Shown here: positions 1-7,803 of the stretch, in pieces
How the letters are laid out: each line of letters starts with the position of its first letter
Numbering within the stretch: the stretch's first letter is position 1
DNA from: Bacteroidales bacterium
GTDB lineage: Bacteria; Bacteroidota; Bacteroidia; Bacteroidales; Bacteroidaceae
DNA length: 33,677 bases
Direction of reading: 5' to 3'
Assembly (NCBI GenBank): GCA_004554665.1
Contig: SFKY01000022.1
Span: forward strand, 1-33,677
Made by a program: the position numbers and the translations under genes
The notes under the pieces: generated by a model
The model's database searches: none
Seen by the model: only the letters and a program-made list of their open reading frames with translations
Told to the model about the DNA's origin: nothing

Positions 1-14
1 TCTGTAAGGCGGTG

Positions 15-53
15 AAAAAGAGGGTGCCTTACTATGTCTAATAAGGGCCCTCT
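15..53 (-). terminator. Intrinsic terminator after pyrF
   Basis: On the minus strand this reads as a hairpin with outer arms AGAGGG/CCCTCT, a small internal bulge and inner arms CCTTA/TAAGG around a 10-base loop, followed directly by a run of five T. It lies 44 bases beyond the pyrF stop and would end the seven-gene phoH-pyrF transcript. A second weak dyad (ATCCGA/TCGGAT, about 68-82) lies between it and pyrF. Confidence 0.75.
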
Positions 54-96
54 TGGTATTTTGATGAATCCGAATATCGGATCACTGATGATTTTG

Positions 97-924
97 CTAT
101 CGTTCAATTTTCTCTAACTCAACTTGCATTTCTTCTTGCAATTCTTTGGCTTTCTGGGCTGCCACTTCTGCAAAGTCGGTGCCGGTAGATGCGTAGATGA
201 TACCACGCGAAGAGTTGACTAATAGCCCGCAATCGCGTGTCATGCCATACTTGCATACTTCCTGCAGGCTTCCTCCCTGGGCACCCACGCCGGGAACCAG
301 CAGGAAGTGTTCGGGAGCACACTTGCGGATGTCCTCAAACATCTGTCCTTGGGTGGCACCTACCACATACATCATGTTATCAGCGTTGCCCCATTGCTGG
401 CTCTTTCTCAGTACTTTCTCAAACAGACGCTCGCCAAGCTCGTCGCAAGTCAACTGAAAATCGTGTGAACCTTTATTGGAAGTCAATGCCAGCAGAATCA
501 CCCACTTGCCTTCGTATGACAAGAAAGGCTTCACGCTGTCTTCTCCCATGTATGGAGCCACGGTCAGGGCGTCAAGATCATATTCTTCGAAAAAAGTACG
601 GGCATACATGGCAGATGTATTGCCGATGTCGCCTCGTTTGGCGTCAGCGATGACAAAGTGGTGTGGGTAATGGCTGTTCAGATAGTTGATGGTCTTCTCG
701 AATGCCATCATTCCCTTGATGCCAAACGCCTCGTAAAAAGCGAGATTGGGTTTGTAGGCCACACAATAGGGTGCGGTAGCGTCGATTATGGCCTTATTGA
801 AGGCGTAGATAGGGTCTTCTTCACCTTTCAGGTGTTCGGGAATCTTCTTGATGTCTGTATCAAGTCCTACGCAGAGAAATGATTTCTTTGCAAATATCTG
901 TTCTATCAGTTCTTTCCTATTCAT
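97..924 (-). CDS. pyrF: Orotidine 5'-phosphate decarboxylase
   Basis: This enzyme decarboxylates OMP to UMP, the last step of de novo pyrimidine synthesis, in the cytoplasm. The 275-residue product has the family signature around residues 94-101 (DAKRGDIG), with catalytic Lys96 between Asp94 and Asp99. A C-terminal phosphate-binding stretch (residues about 213-246, ending NSSRGI) is also present. The length fits the longer type-2 PyrF subfamily rather than the roughly 230-residue enterobacterial type. The ATG start lies 24 bases after the prfA stop, and it is the last gene of the phoH operon, followed by a hairpin terminator. Nothing looks damaged. Confidence 0.96.
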   Translation of the reverse strand: MNRKELIEQIFAKKSFLCVGLDTDIKKIPEHLKGEEDPIYAFNKAIIDATAPYCVAYKPNLAFYEAFGIKGMMAFEKTINYLNSHYPHHFVIADAKRGDIGNTSAMYARTFFEEYDLDALTVAPYMGEDSVKPFLSYEGKWVILLALTSNKGSHDFQLTCDELGERLFEKVLRKSQQWGNADNMMYVVGATQGQMFEDIRKCAPEHFLLVPGVGAQGGSLQEVCKYGMTRDCGLLVNSSRGIIYASTGTDFAEVAAQKAKELQEEMQVELEKIER

Positions 925-948
925 GATGGGTTGGTGTTTATGTCTCTG

Positions 949-2061
949 TTAGAGTTCTGTTTCTTTCATGCGCTCGGCATTTTCTGCCACTGTAAGCGCG
1001 TCTATCATATCTTGGATGTTGCCATTGAGAAAACCTTGCAGGTCGTGGGTGGTATAACCGATACGATGGTCGGTCACACGACCTTGTGGGAAATTGTAGG
1101 TGCGAATCTTGGCGCTGCGGTCACCTGTCGAAACGAGCGATTTGCGACGGCTGGCAATATCGTCTACATATTTCTGGTGCTCCTTGTCGTATATAAAGGT
1201 GCGAAGGCGTGAGAGTGCGCGCTCTTTGTTTTTGGGCTGGTCTCGGGTCTCTGTGCACTCAATGAGAATCTCTTCCGTTTCGCCCGTATTCGGATTTTTC
1301 CACATATAGCGGAGTCGCACACCCGATTCCACCTTGTTCACATTCTGGCCACCTGCGCCGCTTGAGCGGAAAGTGTCCCACTTGATCTCTCCCTCGTTGA
1401 TGGTTACCTCGAATTTGTCGGCTTCGGGCAATACGGCTACCGTGGCGGCACTGGTGTGCATGCGTCCTTGTGTCTCTGTGGCTGGTACCCGCTGCACACG
1501 GTGTACGCCCGATTCATATTTCAGAGTGCCATAAACATCCGCACCGCTAACGGCAAAATCTATCTCCTTGAAGCCACCCACTGCTCCTTCACTCACGCTG
1601 GTGATGGAAAGGGTCCATCCTTTTGAGTCGCAGTATTTCTTATACATCTGGAAGAGGTCGCCGGCAAAAAGGGCTGCCTCGTCACCGCCTGTTCCTGCAC
1701 GTATCTCCATCTGTACATTCTTGGCATCCTCGGGATCCTTGGGCACCAATGCTATTTTGATCTCTTCCTCTATCTTGGGCTGTAGGGCCTCATTCTCGGC
1801 CAGTTCCTCGCGTGCCATCTCTTTCATGTCGGCATCGCTCTCGTTGGCAAGGATATCTTTCGCCTCGGCGATGGCATTCAGGCAGTTAATGTACCGCTTC
1901 CGTGCATCCATGATGTCGCCGAGGTCTTTGTATTCTTTGGTCAGTTTTACATAGCGGTCCTGATCGGCAATGACACTGGGGTCGGTAATCAGCGTAGACA
2001 CTTCCTCGTACCTGCTTTCCAGTCCGTCCAGTTTCTCCAGTATACTGTTATTCTCTATCAT
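949..2061 (-). CDS. prfA: Peptide chain release factor 1
   Basis: RF1 recognises UAA and UAG in the ribosomal A site and triggers peptide release. The 370-residue protein has a helical N-terminal domain (about 1-110) and the central GTGGDEAALFAGDLF block. The tripeptide PAT at 193-195 marks RF1 rather than RF2. The GGQ release loop (SSGAGGQNVN, GGQ at 237-239) is intact. The ATG start is 19 bases after the purM stop and the stop is 24 bases before pyrF, so it is co-transcribed. There is no in-frame programmed shift, which would mark RF2. Confidence 0.97.
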   Translation of the reverse strand: MIENNSILEKLDGLESRYEEVSTLITDPSVIADQDRYVKLTKEYKDLGDIMDARKRYINCLNAIAEAKDILANESDADMKEMAREELAENEALQPKIEEEIKIALVPKDPEDAKNVQMEIRAGTGGDEAALFAGDLFQMYKKYCDSKGWTLSITSVSEGAVGGFKEIDFAVSGADVYGTLKYESGVHRVQRVPATETQGRMHTSAATVAVLPEADKFEVTINEGEIKWDTFRSSGAGGQNVNKVESGVRLRYMWKNPNTGETEEILIECTETRDQPKNKERALSRLRTFIYDKEHQKYVDDIASRRKSLVSTGDRSAKIRTYNFPQGRVTDHRIGYTTHDLQGFLNGNIQDMIDALTVAENAERMKETEL

Positions 2062-2080
2062 ATAAGGTCAATGGTCTTTC

Positions 2081-3247
2081 TTAATATTCAAATGTGCCGA
2101 ACTCAGACTTGATGGTCAAGCTCCGTTTTCCCTCTTCGATATGGCCAATCACCTGTGCATCGATGTTGAACGACTTGCTGATGGCTATTACCTTGTCTGC
2201 CAATTCGGGTTGGAGATAGATTTCCATGCGGTGACCCATGTTGAAGACTTGGTACATCTCGCGCCAATCGGTACCCGAGCAGTCGTGGATAGCCTTAAAC
2301 AGAGGCGGAACGGGGAACATGTTGTCCTTTATCACCTTACAGTTGTCGCCCACAAAGTGGAGCACCTTGGTCTGTGCGCCGCCCGTGCAGTGTACCATGC
2401 CGTGTATCTCGCCCCTCATCTCGTCGAGGATGCGCTTGATGACTGGTGCGTAGGTGCGGGTGGGGGAGAGGACCAGCTGGCCGGCATCTACGGGTGAACC
2501 TTCCACGCCGTCTGTCAGCTTATACTTGCCACTGTAAACCAGATCTTCTGGTACAGCGTGGTCAAAGCTCTCTGGATATTTGGCTGCCAGATACTTGGCA
2601 AACACATCGTGTCGTGCACTTGTGAGACCATTGCTGCCCATGCCTCCGTTGTAGCGATTCTCGTAGGTGGCCTGTCCCGTAGAACTGAGACCTACAATCA
2701 CGTCGCCAGGCTGTATATGGGCATTATCTATTACATCGCTGCGCTTCATACGGCACGTCACCGTAGAGTCTACGATGATGGTGCGTACCAGATCGCCTAC
2801 ATCTGCCGTCTCTCCGCCGGTGGGATAGATGCCTATTCCCATCTCCCGCATTTCAGACAGCAGTTCGTCGGTGCCGTTGATGATGGCCGAAATCACCTCG
2901 CCAGGTACCAACATCTTGTTGCGGCCGATGGTGCTCGACACCAGGATGTTGTCTACCGCACCCACGCAGAGCAAGTCGTCTGTATTCATCACTATCGCGT
3001 CTTGTGCGATGCCTTTCCACACATTCAGGTCACCTGTTTCTTTCCAGTACATATAGGCCAGCGACGACTTGGTGCCGGCTCCGTCGGCGTGCATGATGTT
3101 GCAATAGTCGGGATCACCTCCCAATATGTCGGGAATAATCTTGCAGAAGGCCTGCGGATACAGTCCTTTGTCTATATTCTTGATGGCATTATGCACATCC
3201 TCTTTGGCTGCGCTTACACCGCGCATCATGTATCGGTTGTCTGTCAT
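2081..3247 (-). CDS. purM: Phosphoribosylformylglycinamidine cyclo-ligase (AIR synthase)
   Basis: AIR synthase closes the imidazole ring of FGAM using ATP in de novo purine synthesis. The protein has 388 residues, longer than the roughly 345-residue proteobacterial enzyme. It shows the PurM/PurL-superfamily layout: an N-terminal half with HADGAGTKS (about 54-62) and a glycine-rich GGETADVGDL block (about 144-153), then a C-terminal half with QPGDVIVGLSSTGQ and HCTGGAQTK. This long, divergent form is what I expect in Bacteroidota. ATG start; 5 bases separate it from the aroE stop. purC lies in the same operon. A related ATP-binding AIRS-family protein is the only real alternative. Confidence 0.88.
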   Translation of the reverse strand: MTDNRYMMRGVSAAKEDVHNAIKNIDKGLYPQAFCKIIPDILGGDPDYCNIMHADGAGTKSSLAYMYWKETGDLNVWKGIAQDAIVMNTDDLLCVGAVDNILVSSTIGRNKMLVPGEVISAIINGTDELLSEMREMGIGIYPTGGETADVGDLVRTIIVDSTVTCRMKRSDVIDNAHIQPGDVIVGLSSTGQATYENRYNGGMGSNGLTSARHDVFAKYLAAKYPESFDHAVPEDLVYSGKYKLTDGVEGSPVDAGQLVLSPTRTYAPVIKRILDEMRGEIHGMVHCTGGAQTKVLHFVGDNCKVIKDNMFPVPPLFKAIHDCSGTDWREMYQVFNMGHRMEIYLQPELADKVIAISKSFNIDAQVIGHIEEGKRSLTIKSEFGTFEY

Positions 3248-3252
3248 GTTAT

Positions 3253-4005
3253 TTATTTTTGTTCTTTACCATTCCAAAATTCCCATGAGGCAAAAGCCTG
3301 AAGCAGCAACATCTCCAATCCGTTGACTACGGTGGCTCCATGTTCCTTTCCGCGTTTCAAGAACATCGTCTCGTCAGGATTATATATTAGGTCATACAGC
3401 AGTGTGTGCGAATCCATCGCATAGTATGGCAGGTTGGGACATTCGTCTGCGTGGGGGTACATGCCGATGGGGGTGCAGTTTACAATCACTTTATACTCCT
3501 TAATGAGGTCGGGTGTCACCTGATTGTAGGTGATGGCATTCTCCTTAGCAGTCCGGCTGACAAACAACGTCTCCAAACCCAAGGATTGAAGGCCATAATT
3601 AATCGCTTTAGATGCACCGCCTGTACCCAAAATCAAGGCTTTCTTGTGGCATGGTTCGATAAGTGCCTCGATACTGCGGGTAAACCCTATGACATCGCTG
3701 TTGTACCCTTTCAGGATGGTTTTCCTGTCTTTGTGGGTTACTTTGATGACATTCACCGCACCTATGGCTTGAGCTTCGGGGCTGAGGGCATCCAGATACT
3801 TGATCACCTGTTGCTTGTAAGGGATAGTGACGTTAAGTCCTCTCAACTCTGGGTTTGAGTCGAGAATCTCCGGCAAGTTGTCAATGTCGGGAATCTCATA
3901 GTTCTCGTACACGGCATCAATGCCTTCATTCTGAAATTTCTCGTTGAAGTAACTGATGGAAAACGAATGTCCTAAAGGGTAACCTATCAAACCGTACTTG
4001 TCCAT
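3253..4005 (-). CDS. aroE: Shikimate dehydrogenase
   Basis: AroE reduces 3-dehydroshikimate to shikimate with NADPH in the chorismate pathway. The 250 residues start with GLIGYPLGHSFS, the substrate-binding Ser-x-Ser motif. The NVTIPYK motif carries catalytic Lys64, and Asp104 lies in YNSDVIGF. A nucleotide-binding GTGGASKA loop sits at 127-134. It is slightly shorter than the 270-residue E. coli enzyme but has all these elements. ATG start; the gap to the menG stop is 8 bases. Its product feeds chorismate, which also supplies menaquinone, so its place beside menG is metabolically sensible. Confidence 0.95.
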   Translation of the reverse strand: MDKYGLIGYPLGHSFSISYFNEKFQNEGIDAVYENYEIPDIDNLPEILDSNPELRGLNVTIPYKQQVIKYLDALSPEAQAIGAVNVIKVTHKDRKTILKGYNSDVIGFTRSIEALIEPCHKKALILGTGGASKAINYGLQSLGLETLFVSRTAKENAITYNQVTPDLIKEYKVIVNCTPIGMYPHADECPNLPYYAMDSHTLLYDLIYNPDETMFLKRGKEHGATVVNGLEMLLLQAFASWEFWNGKEQK

Positions 4006-4013
4006 GATTCTTA

Positions 4014-4748
4014 TTATTTTGTTGCGAAATACATTGTGCAGATACCGAATGTGAGGCGTCTGAACGAAGACGACGAGAATCCCGCCTTGTGCAGAATATC
4101 CATCATCGCCTCGCCTTGGGGGAAGGCTTCGATGGTAGCCGTCAGGTAATTGTAGGCTGCATCATCCTTACTGATGATTTTACCGTAAAACGGCAGAAAC
4201 GTGTGCGAGTAGACCTTAAAGAGCTGGCGCATGGGGAAACTGACCGGTGCCGATAGCTCGACGATACTCAGATGGCCGCCTTTTTTCAGTACTCGGCACA
4301 TCTCCCTGAGTCCTCGGTCCAAATCTTGGAAGTTGCGGATGCCGAAAGCCGCAGTGACAGCATCGAAAGACTCGTCCTCAAACGACAGCTGCATACAGTC
4401 TTCCTTGGCAAACGAGATAATCTTGTCAAATCCGGCGGCTTCCACCTTTTTACGGCCTATGCGCATCATGCCCTCAGAGAAGTCTGCGCCTACGAGACGG
4501 ACGGGATGCAGCATCTGTGCGGCCAGGATGGCAAAGTCGCCGGTGCCAGTGGCGATGTCGAGCATTGTCTGCGGACGGTAAGGTGCCAACTGCCTGATGG
4601 CTTTCTTGCGCCATCCCCTGTCTATTCCCCATGACAGCCTGTGGTTAAGGGTGTCGTAAGTGGGAGAGATGTTGTCAAACATCTCCTCCACCATTTTTCC
4701 CTTCTCGCCATCTTCTCCGTATGGCTTTATCTTCTCTTGGTCATACAT
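4014..4748 (-). CDS. menG: Demethylmenaquinone methyltransferase
   Basis: This SAM-dependent methyltransferase of the UbiE/MenG family performs the C-methylation that completes menaquinone. The 244-residue protein has the N-terminal MFDNISPTYDTLNH signature (about 23-36), SAM motif I DIATGTGDFA (64-73), and the later AFGIRNF and KGGHLSIVELS blocks. Bacteroidota use menaquinone rather than ubiquinone, so menG (also called ubiE) is the better name; this part is inference from taxonomy. ATG start only 3 bases after the purC stop, indicating co-transcription. Confidence 0.93.
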   Translation of the reverse strand: MYDQEKIKPYGEDGEKGKMVEEMFDNISPTYDTLNHRLSWGIDRGWRKKAIRQLAPYRPQTMLDIATGTGDFAILAAQMLHPVRLVGADFSEGMMRIGRKKVEAAGFDKIISFAKEDCMQLSFEDESFDAVTAAFGIRNFQDLDRGLREMCRVLKKGGHLSIVELSAPVSFPMRQLFKVYSHTFLPFYGKIISKDDAAYNYLTATIEAFPQGEAMMDILHKAGFSSSSFRRLTFGICTMYFATK

Positions 4749-4751
4749 TGC

Positions 4752-5699
4752 TTATCGTGTCGCTAAGTAGGCTGCCACATTCTTTTCTATGCGGGCAGCG
4801 ATGTCTCCCTCTTCCTGAGCCTTGTCAAAATGTTCGCCTGTAATATGCTCGTAGAGTTCGATGTAGCGATCGCTTACGCTCTCGGCATACTCGTCGGTGA
4901 TTTCGGGCATGGTCTGTCCTGGCTCGTTCATGAAGTTGTGCTCGATCAGCCACTGGCGTACAAACTCCTTGGACAACTGGCGTTGCGGTTCGCCTTTCTC
5001 AAATCTGTCTTCATAACCGTCGGCATAGAAGTAACGGCTCGAGTCGGGCGTGTGAATCTCGTCGATGAGATACACTTTGCCGTCCCGTTTTCCAAACTCG
5101 TATTTGGTATCTACCAGTATCAGTCCGTGCTTGGCGGCAATCTCCTGTCCACGTGCAAACAGTTTGCGGGTATAGTCTTCCATGACAGCATAGTCTTCTG
5201 CCGAGACGATACCCTGTGTGATGATTTCCTCCTTGGAGATGTTCAGGTCGTGTCCCTCGTCTGCCTTGGTGGTAGGGGTAATGATGGGTTCAGGGAAACG
5301 CTGGTTCTCCTTCATGCCTTCGGGCAGTCTTACACCACACAGCTCGCGGCACCCGTTCTTATACTCGCGCCAGGCAGAACCGGTCAGGATGCCACGGATA
5401 ATCATCTCCACGCGGAATCCTTCACACTTCAGGCCTACAGTCACCATCGGGTCGGGTGTGGCGAGCTTCCAGTTAGGACAGATATCGGTGGTCTGGTCCA
5501 GGAACTTGGCAGCAATCTGGTTGAGCACCTGACCCTTAAAAGGAATGCCTTTCGGCAGAATGACATCAAAAGCGGAGATTCTGTCGGTCGCCACCATGAC
5601 GATTACATCGTCGTTAATGTCATATACATCCCTTACTTTACCATGATAAACACTTTTTTGTCCATCAAAATGGAAATCAGTTTTTGTTAATGCCTTCAT
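4752..5699 (-). CDS. purC: Phosphoribosylaminoimidazole-succinocarboxamide synthase (SAICAR synthase)
   Basis: PurC ligates aspartate to CAIR with ATP to form SAICAR in purine synthesis. The 315-residue protein has the family N-terminus YHGKVRDVYDI (about 18-28) and DRISAFDVILPKGIPFKG. The signature TGSAWREYKNGCRELCG and the C-terminal VDTKYEFG and LIDEIHTPDSSRYF blocks are present. It belongs to the roughly 300-residue class, not the short 240-residue class. ATG start 14 bases after the phoH stop. Together with purM two genes downstream, it makes this partly a purine operon. Confidence 0.96.
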   Translation of the reverse strand: MKALTKTDFHFDGQKSVYHGKVRDVYDINDDVIVMVATDRISAFDVILPKGIPFKGQVLNQIAAKFLDQTTDICPNWKLATPDPMVTVGLKCEGFRVEMIIRGILTGSAWREYKNGCRELCGVRLPEGMKENQRFPEPIITPTTKADEGHDLNISKEEIITQGIVSAEDYAVMEDYTRKLFARGQEIAAKHGLILVDTKYEFGKRDGKVYLIDEIHTPDSSRYFYADGYEDRFEKGEPQRQLSKEFVRQWLIEHNFMNEPGQTMPEITDEYAESVSDRYIELYEHITGEHFDKAQEEGDIAARIEKNVAAYLATR

Positions 5700-5713
5700 T
5701 GCTTATGTCTTTT

Positions 5714-6685
5714 TTAGTCTTTAAATTCCAGTTCTTTCTCGCCGTGCCTCGCCTTGTCGTAAGCCTCGTAGGCATTGACGATGCGGGTGACCAGTTTGTG
5801 TCGGACTATGTCTTTCTTGTTGAAGCCCACAACGGCAATGCCCTCAATGCCACCCAGCAGTTCCAGCGCCTCCTTAAGGCCACTTTTCTGCTCATGGGGC
5901 AAGTCTATCTGCGTCATGTCGCCGGTGATGATCATCTTGGTGTTCCATCCCATCCTGGTGAGAAACATCCTGATTTGTGCGGGCGTGGTGTTCTGCGCCT
6001 CGTCCAGAATGACCACCGCGTCACTGAGAGTTCTGCCTCGCATAAATGCCAAAGGAGCGATTTGGATGATATGCTTGTCCATCATATCCTGTAGCTTAGC
6101 GGCCGGAATCATATCCTCAAGCGCATCGTAGAGAGGCTGTAGGTACGGGTCGATCTTTTCTTTCATGTCGCCGGGGAGGAAGCCCAGTTTCTCACCGGCT
6201 TCCACGGCAGGCCTTGAGAGGATAATCTTCTTGGCGTTCTTCTCCTTCATGGCTTTCACCGCCAGCGCTATGCTCAGATAAGTCTTGCCTGTACCGGCTG
6301 GACCCACTGCAAAGATCATGTCGTTTTGCTCAAAGGCATCAATCAGTTTTTGCTGATTCTCGGAACGGCCTTTGATGGGACGGCCTGAGAGTGAATAGAC
6401 CACTACCCCCTTGGCCGATTCGGCCTTGGTTGTTTTCCCCTTGATGATGTCCAGGATATCCTCGTCGTTCAGTGAGTTGTATTTGAGTACGTGCTTGCGT
6501 ATCGCTTCGATATCTTTTTCCGCCTTGGCCATTTCCTCTTCGTCGCCCACCAGTCGTATCACGTTGTCGCGGGCCACCATGCGCAGTTTGGGAAATAGCG
6601 ACTTGATCATTTGGAGGTGACAATTGTTAACACCGTAGAAAATTACGGGGTCTATATCCTCCAATATCAAATGTTTCTCTGTCAA
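5714..6685 (-). CDS. phoH: PhoH-family ATPase, first gene of the operon
   Basis: This is a cytoplasmic P-loop ATPase of the PhoH family, related to the helicase core and linked in other bacteria to RNA metabolism; its precise role is unsettled. Of 323 residues, the first roughly 70 form a small KH-like region. Walker A GPAGTGKT lies at 128-135, the conserved LSRPAVEAGEKLGFLPGD block follows, and Walker B with DEAQN is at 228-232. The first possible start is TTG at 6683-6685: an in-frame TAA lies five codons upstream and no ATG is near. The product from TTG matches the family N-terminus (LEDIDPVIFYGVNN). A Bacteroidota promoter lies 24-55 bases upstream. Confidence 0.93.
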   Translation of the reverse strand: MTEKHLILEDIDPVIFYGVNNCHLQMIKSLFPKLRMVARDNVIRLVGDEEEMAKAEKDIEAIRKHVLKYNSLNDEDILDIIKGKTTKAESAKGVVVYSLSGRPIKGRSENQQKLIDAFEQNDMIFAVGPAGTGKTYLSIALAVKAMKEKNAKKIILSRPAVEAGEKLGFLPGDMKEKIDPYLQPLYDALEDMIPAAKLQDMMDKHIIQIAPLAFMRGRTLSDAVVILDEAQNTTPAQIRMFLTRMGWNTKMIITGDMTQIDLPHEQKSGLKEALELLGGIEGIAVVGFNKKDIVRHKLVTRIVNAYEAYDKARHGEKELEFKD

Positions 6686-6708
6686 GTGATTACCTCTTTA
6701 AATTTCTG

Positions 6709-6740
6709 CAAAATTACAAAAATCTTACGATACTTGCCAA
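6709..6740 (-). promoter_or_regulatory. Promoter of the phoH-pyrF operon
   Basis: On the minus strand the sequence has a -7 element TAATTTTG (6709-6716) preceded after 20 bases by TTGG (6737-6740), close to the TTTG-type -33 box. This matches the Bacteroidota consensus TTTG-N19/20-TAnnTTTG and lies just upstream of the TTG start of phoH. No other good promoter was seen in the short gaps between the operon genes. Confidence 0.65.
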
Positions 6741-6759
6741 GAAACTCTCCATTTTTTAT

Positions 6760-6767
6760 TAACTTTG
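6760..6767 (+). promoter_or_regulatory. -7 element for the DUF5715-like gene
   Basis: TAACTTTG matches the Bacteroidota -7 consensus TAnnTTTG and lies 22 bases before the ATG at 6790. The nearest TTG (6734-6736) is 23 bases upstream, a longer spacing than usual. The upstream part overlaps the -33 box of the opposite phoH promoter, so the two may interfere. Confidence 0.5.
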
Positions 6768-6789
6768 TCGCATAAACAGATTATTTTCA

Positions 6790-7623
6790 ATGAAGGTAAG
6801 TCAAAAACGATATATACAGGGATTCGGTATTGTGGTAGTGGTATTGGGCATGGTGCGCTGTGTGTTCCCCACCTTGGGCACTGTTACCCCGGTTACGGCA
6901 TTGTTGGCCGACACTGTGTCGATAGACACCGCGGCCGTTGCCCAATTGCCTGTTGCCGAAGTTGCGCCTGTACCCAATGTTGCAGTGCACGATTCGGTGG
7001 CACCGCTGAAGCCCGGTGTCAAGTCTCTGTTTTTCAATGCCGACGGTAAGCCGGCCAAACATCGTATTCTGAGCGTGCCCCATTTTGGCAATGCTTTCCC
7101 TGATCAGAACGATGTCCAGTTGGTCTCTGCCCAGAAGTGGGGCGTTAAGCCTGTGAAAGACAGCGATGAGGCCGAGAAACGCAAGGCGGAGCTGGTGTAT
7201 GTCGGTGCCAACCCCTATTTCCATATAGACAGGTTGCGCACCAGCATCCCGTATTTGGTTCCTTCTGCTTCCGTGCTGCTACAGGACATCGGCCGCACGT
7301 TTTTCGACAGTCTGCAAATCAAGGGCGTACCGCTTCACAAGATTATCGTCACCAGCATCTTGCGCTCTCAGAAGGATGTGCAGAAGCTGCGTACCCACAA
7401 TGGCAACGCTACCCAGAACAGCTGCCACATGTACGGCACCACGTTTGATATTGCCTATAACCGCTACAAGACGGTGCAGGCTCCTGGCGAGCAGCGCCGT
7501 CAGGTTCGCAATGATACGCTCAAATGGGTGCTCAGCGAAGTGCTTGACGACATGCGTCAGGCGGGGCGTTGCTACGTGAAATATGAGGTGAAACAGGGCT
7601 GTTTCCACATTACCGTGCGATAG
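6790..7623 (+). CDS. Secreted DUF5715-like protein with a D-Ala-D-Ala peptidase (M15-like) fold
   Basis: The 277-residue protein begins with MKVSQKR and a hydrophobic segment (about 11-30), a signal peptide or membrane anchor. A low-complexity Ala/Pro/Val linker follows to about residue 75. The C-terminal half resembles the M15/VanY metallopeptidase superfamily. It has VTSILRS (187-193), then SCHMYGTTFD (211-220), which matches SxHxxGxxxD with His213 and Asp220 as zinc ligands, and a final Glu266 and His273 (CFHITV). This suggests peptidoglycan peptide cleavage in the periplasm, though the activity is inferred. I believe this corresponds to the Bacteroidota family DUF5715. ATG start; single-gene unit with its own promoter and a shared terminator. 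Confidence 0.72.
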   Translation: MKVSQKRYIQGFGIVVVVLGMVRCVFPTLGTVTPVTALLADTVSIDTAAVAQLPVAEVAPVPNVAVHDSVAPLKPGVKSLFFNADGKPAKHRILSVPHFGNAFPDQNDVQLVSAQKWGVKPVKDSDEAEKRKAELVYVGANPYFHIDRLRTSIPYLVPSASVLLQDIGRTFFDSLQIKGVPLHKIIVTSILRSQKDVQKLRTHNGNATQNSCHMYGTTFDIAYNRYKTVQAPGEQRRQVRNDTLKWVLSEVLDDMRQAGRCYVKYEVKQGCFHITVR

Positions 7624-7738
7624 TCTCGGAAGTTGTTCACGCTCTCATCCCCACCATACTTCCCTATGCTCCATGCTTGTTGCAGTAGGGCGGGTGTCTG
7701 GCAAGTATCGATCGCAGATTTCTATTGGCGCGTATTGT

Positions 7739-7779
7739 AAAAAAAGGCGGATGGACCGCAAAGTCCATCCGCCTTTTTT
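7739..7779. terminator. Bidirectional intrinsic terminator between the DUF5715-like gene and pgk
   Basis: A perfect 11-base-pair stem, GGCGGATGGAC and its complement, encloses a CGCAAA loop. It is flanked by seven A on the left and six T on the right, so it works in both directions. It closes the plus-strand gene ending at 7623 and the minus-strand pgk ending at 7804. The 115 bases between 7624 and 7738 hold nothing else recognisable. Confidence 0.92.
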
Positions 7780-7803
7780 ATAGTCTGTAGAGAGTCGGCT
7801 GTC

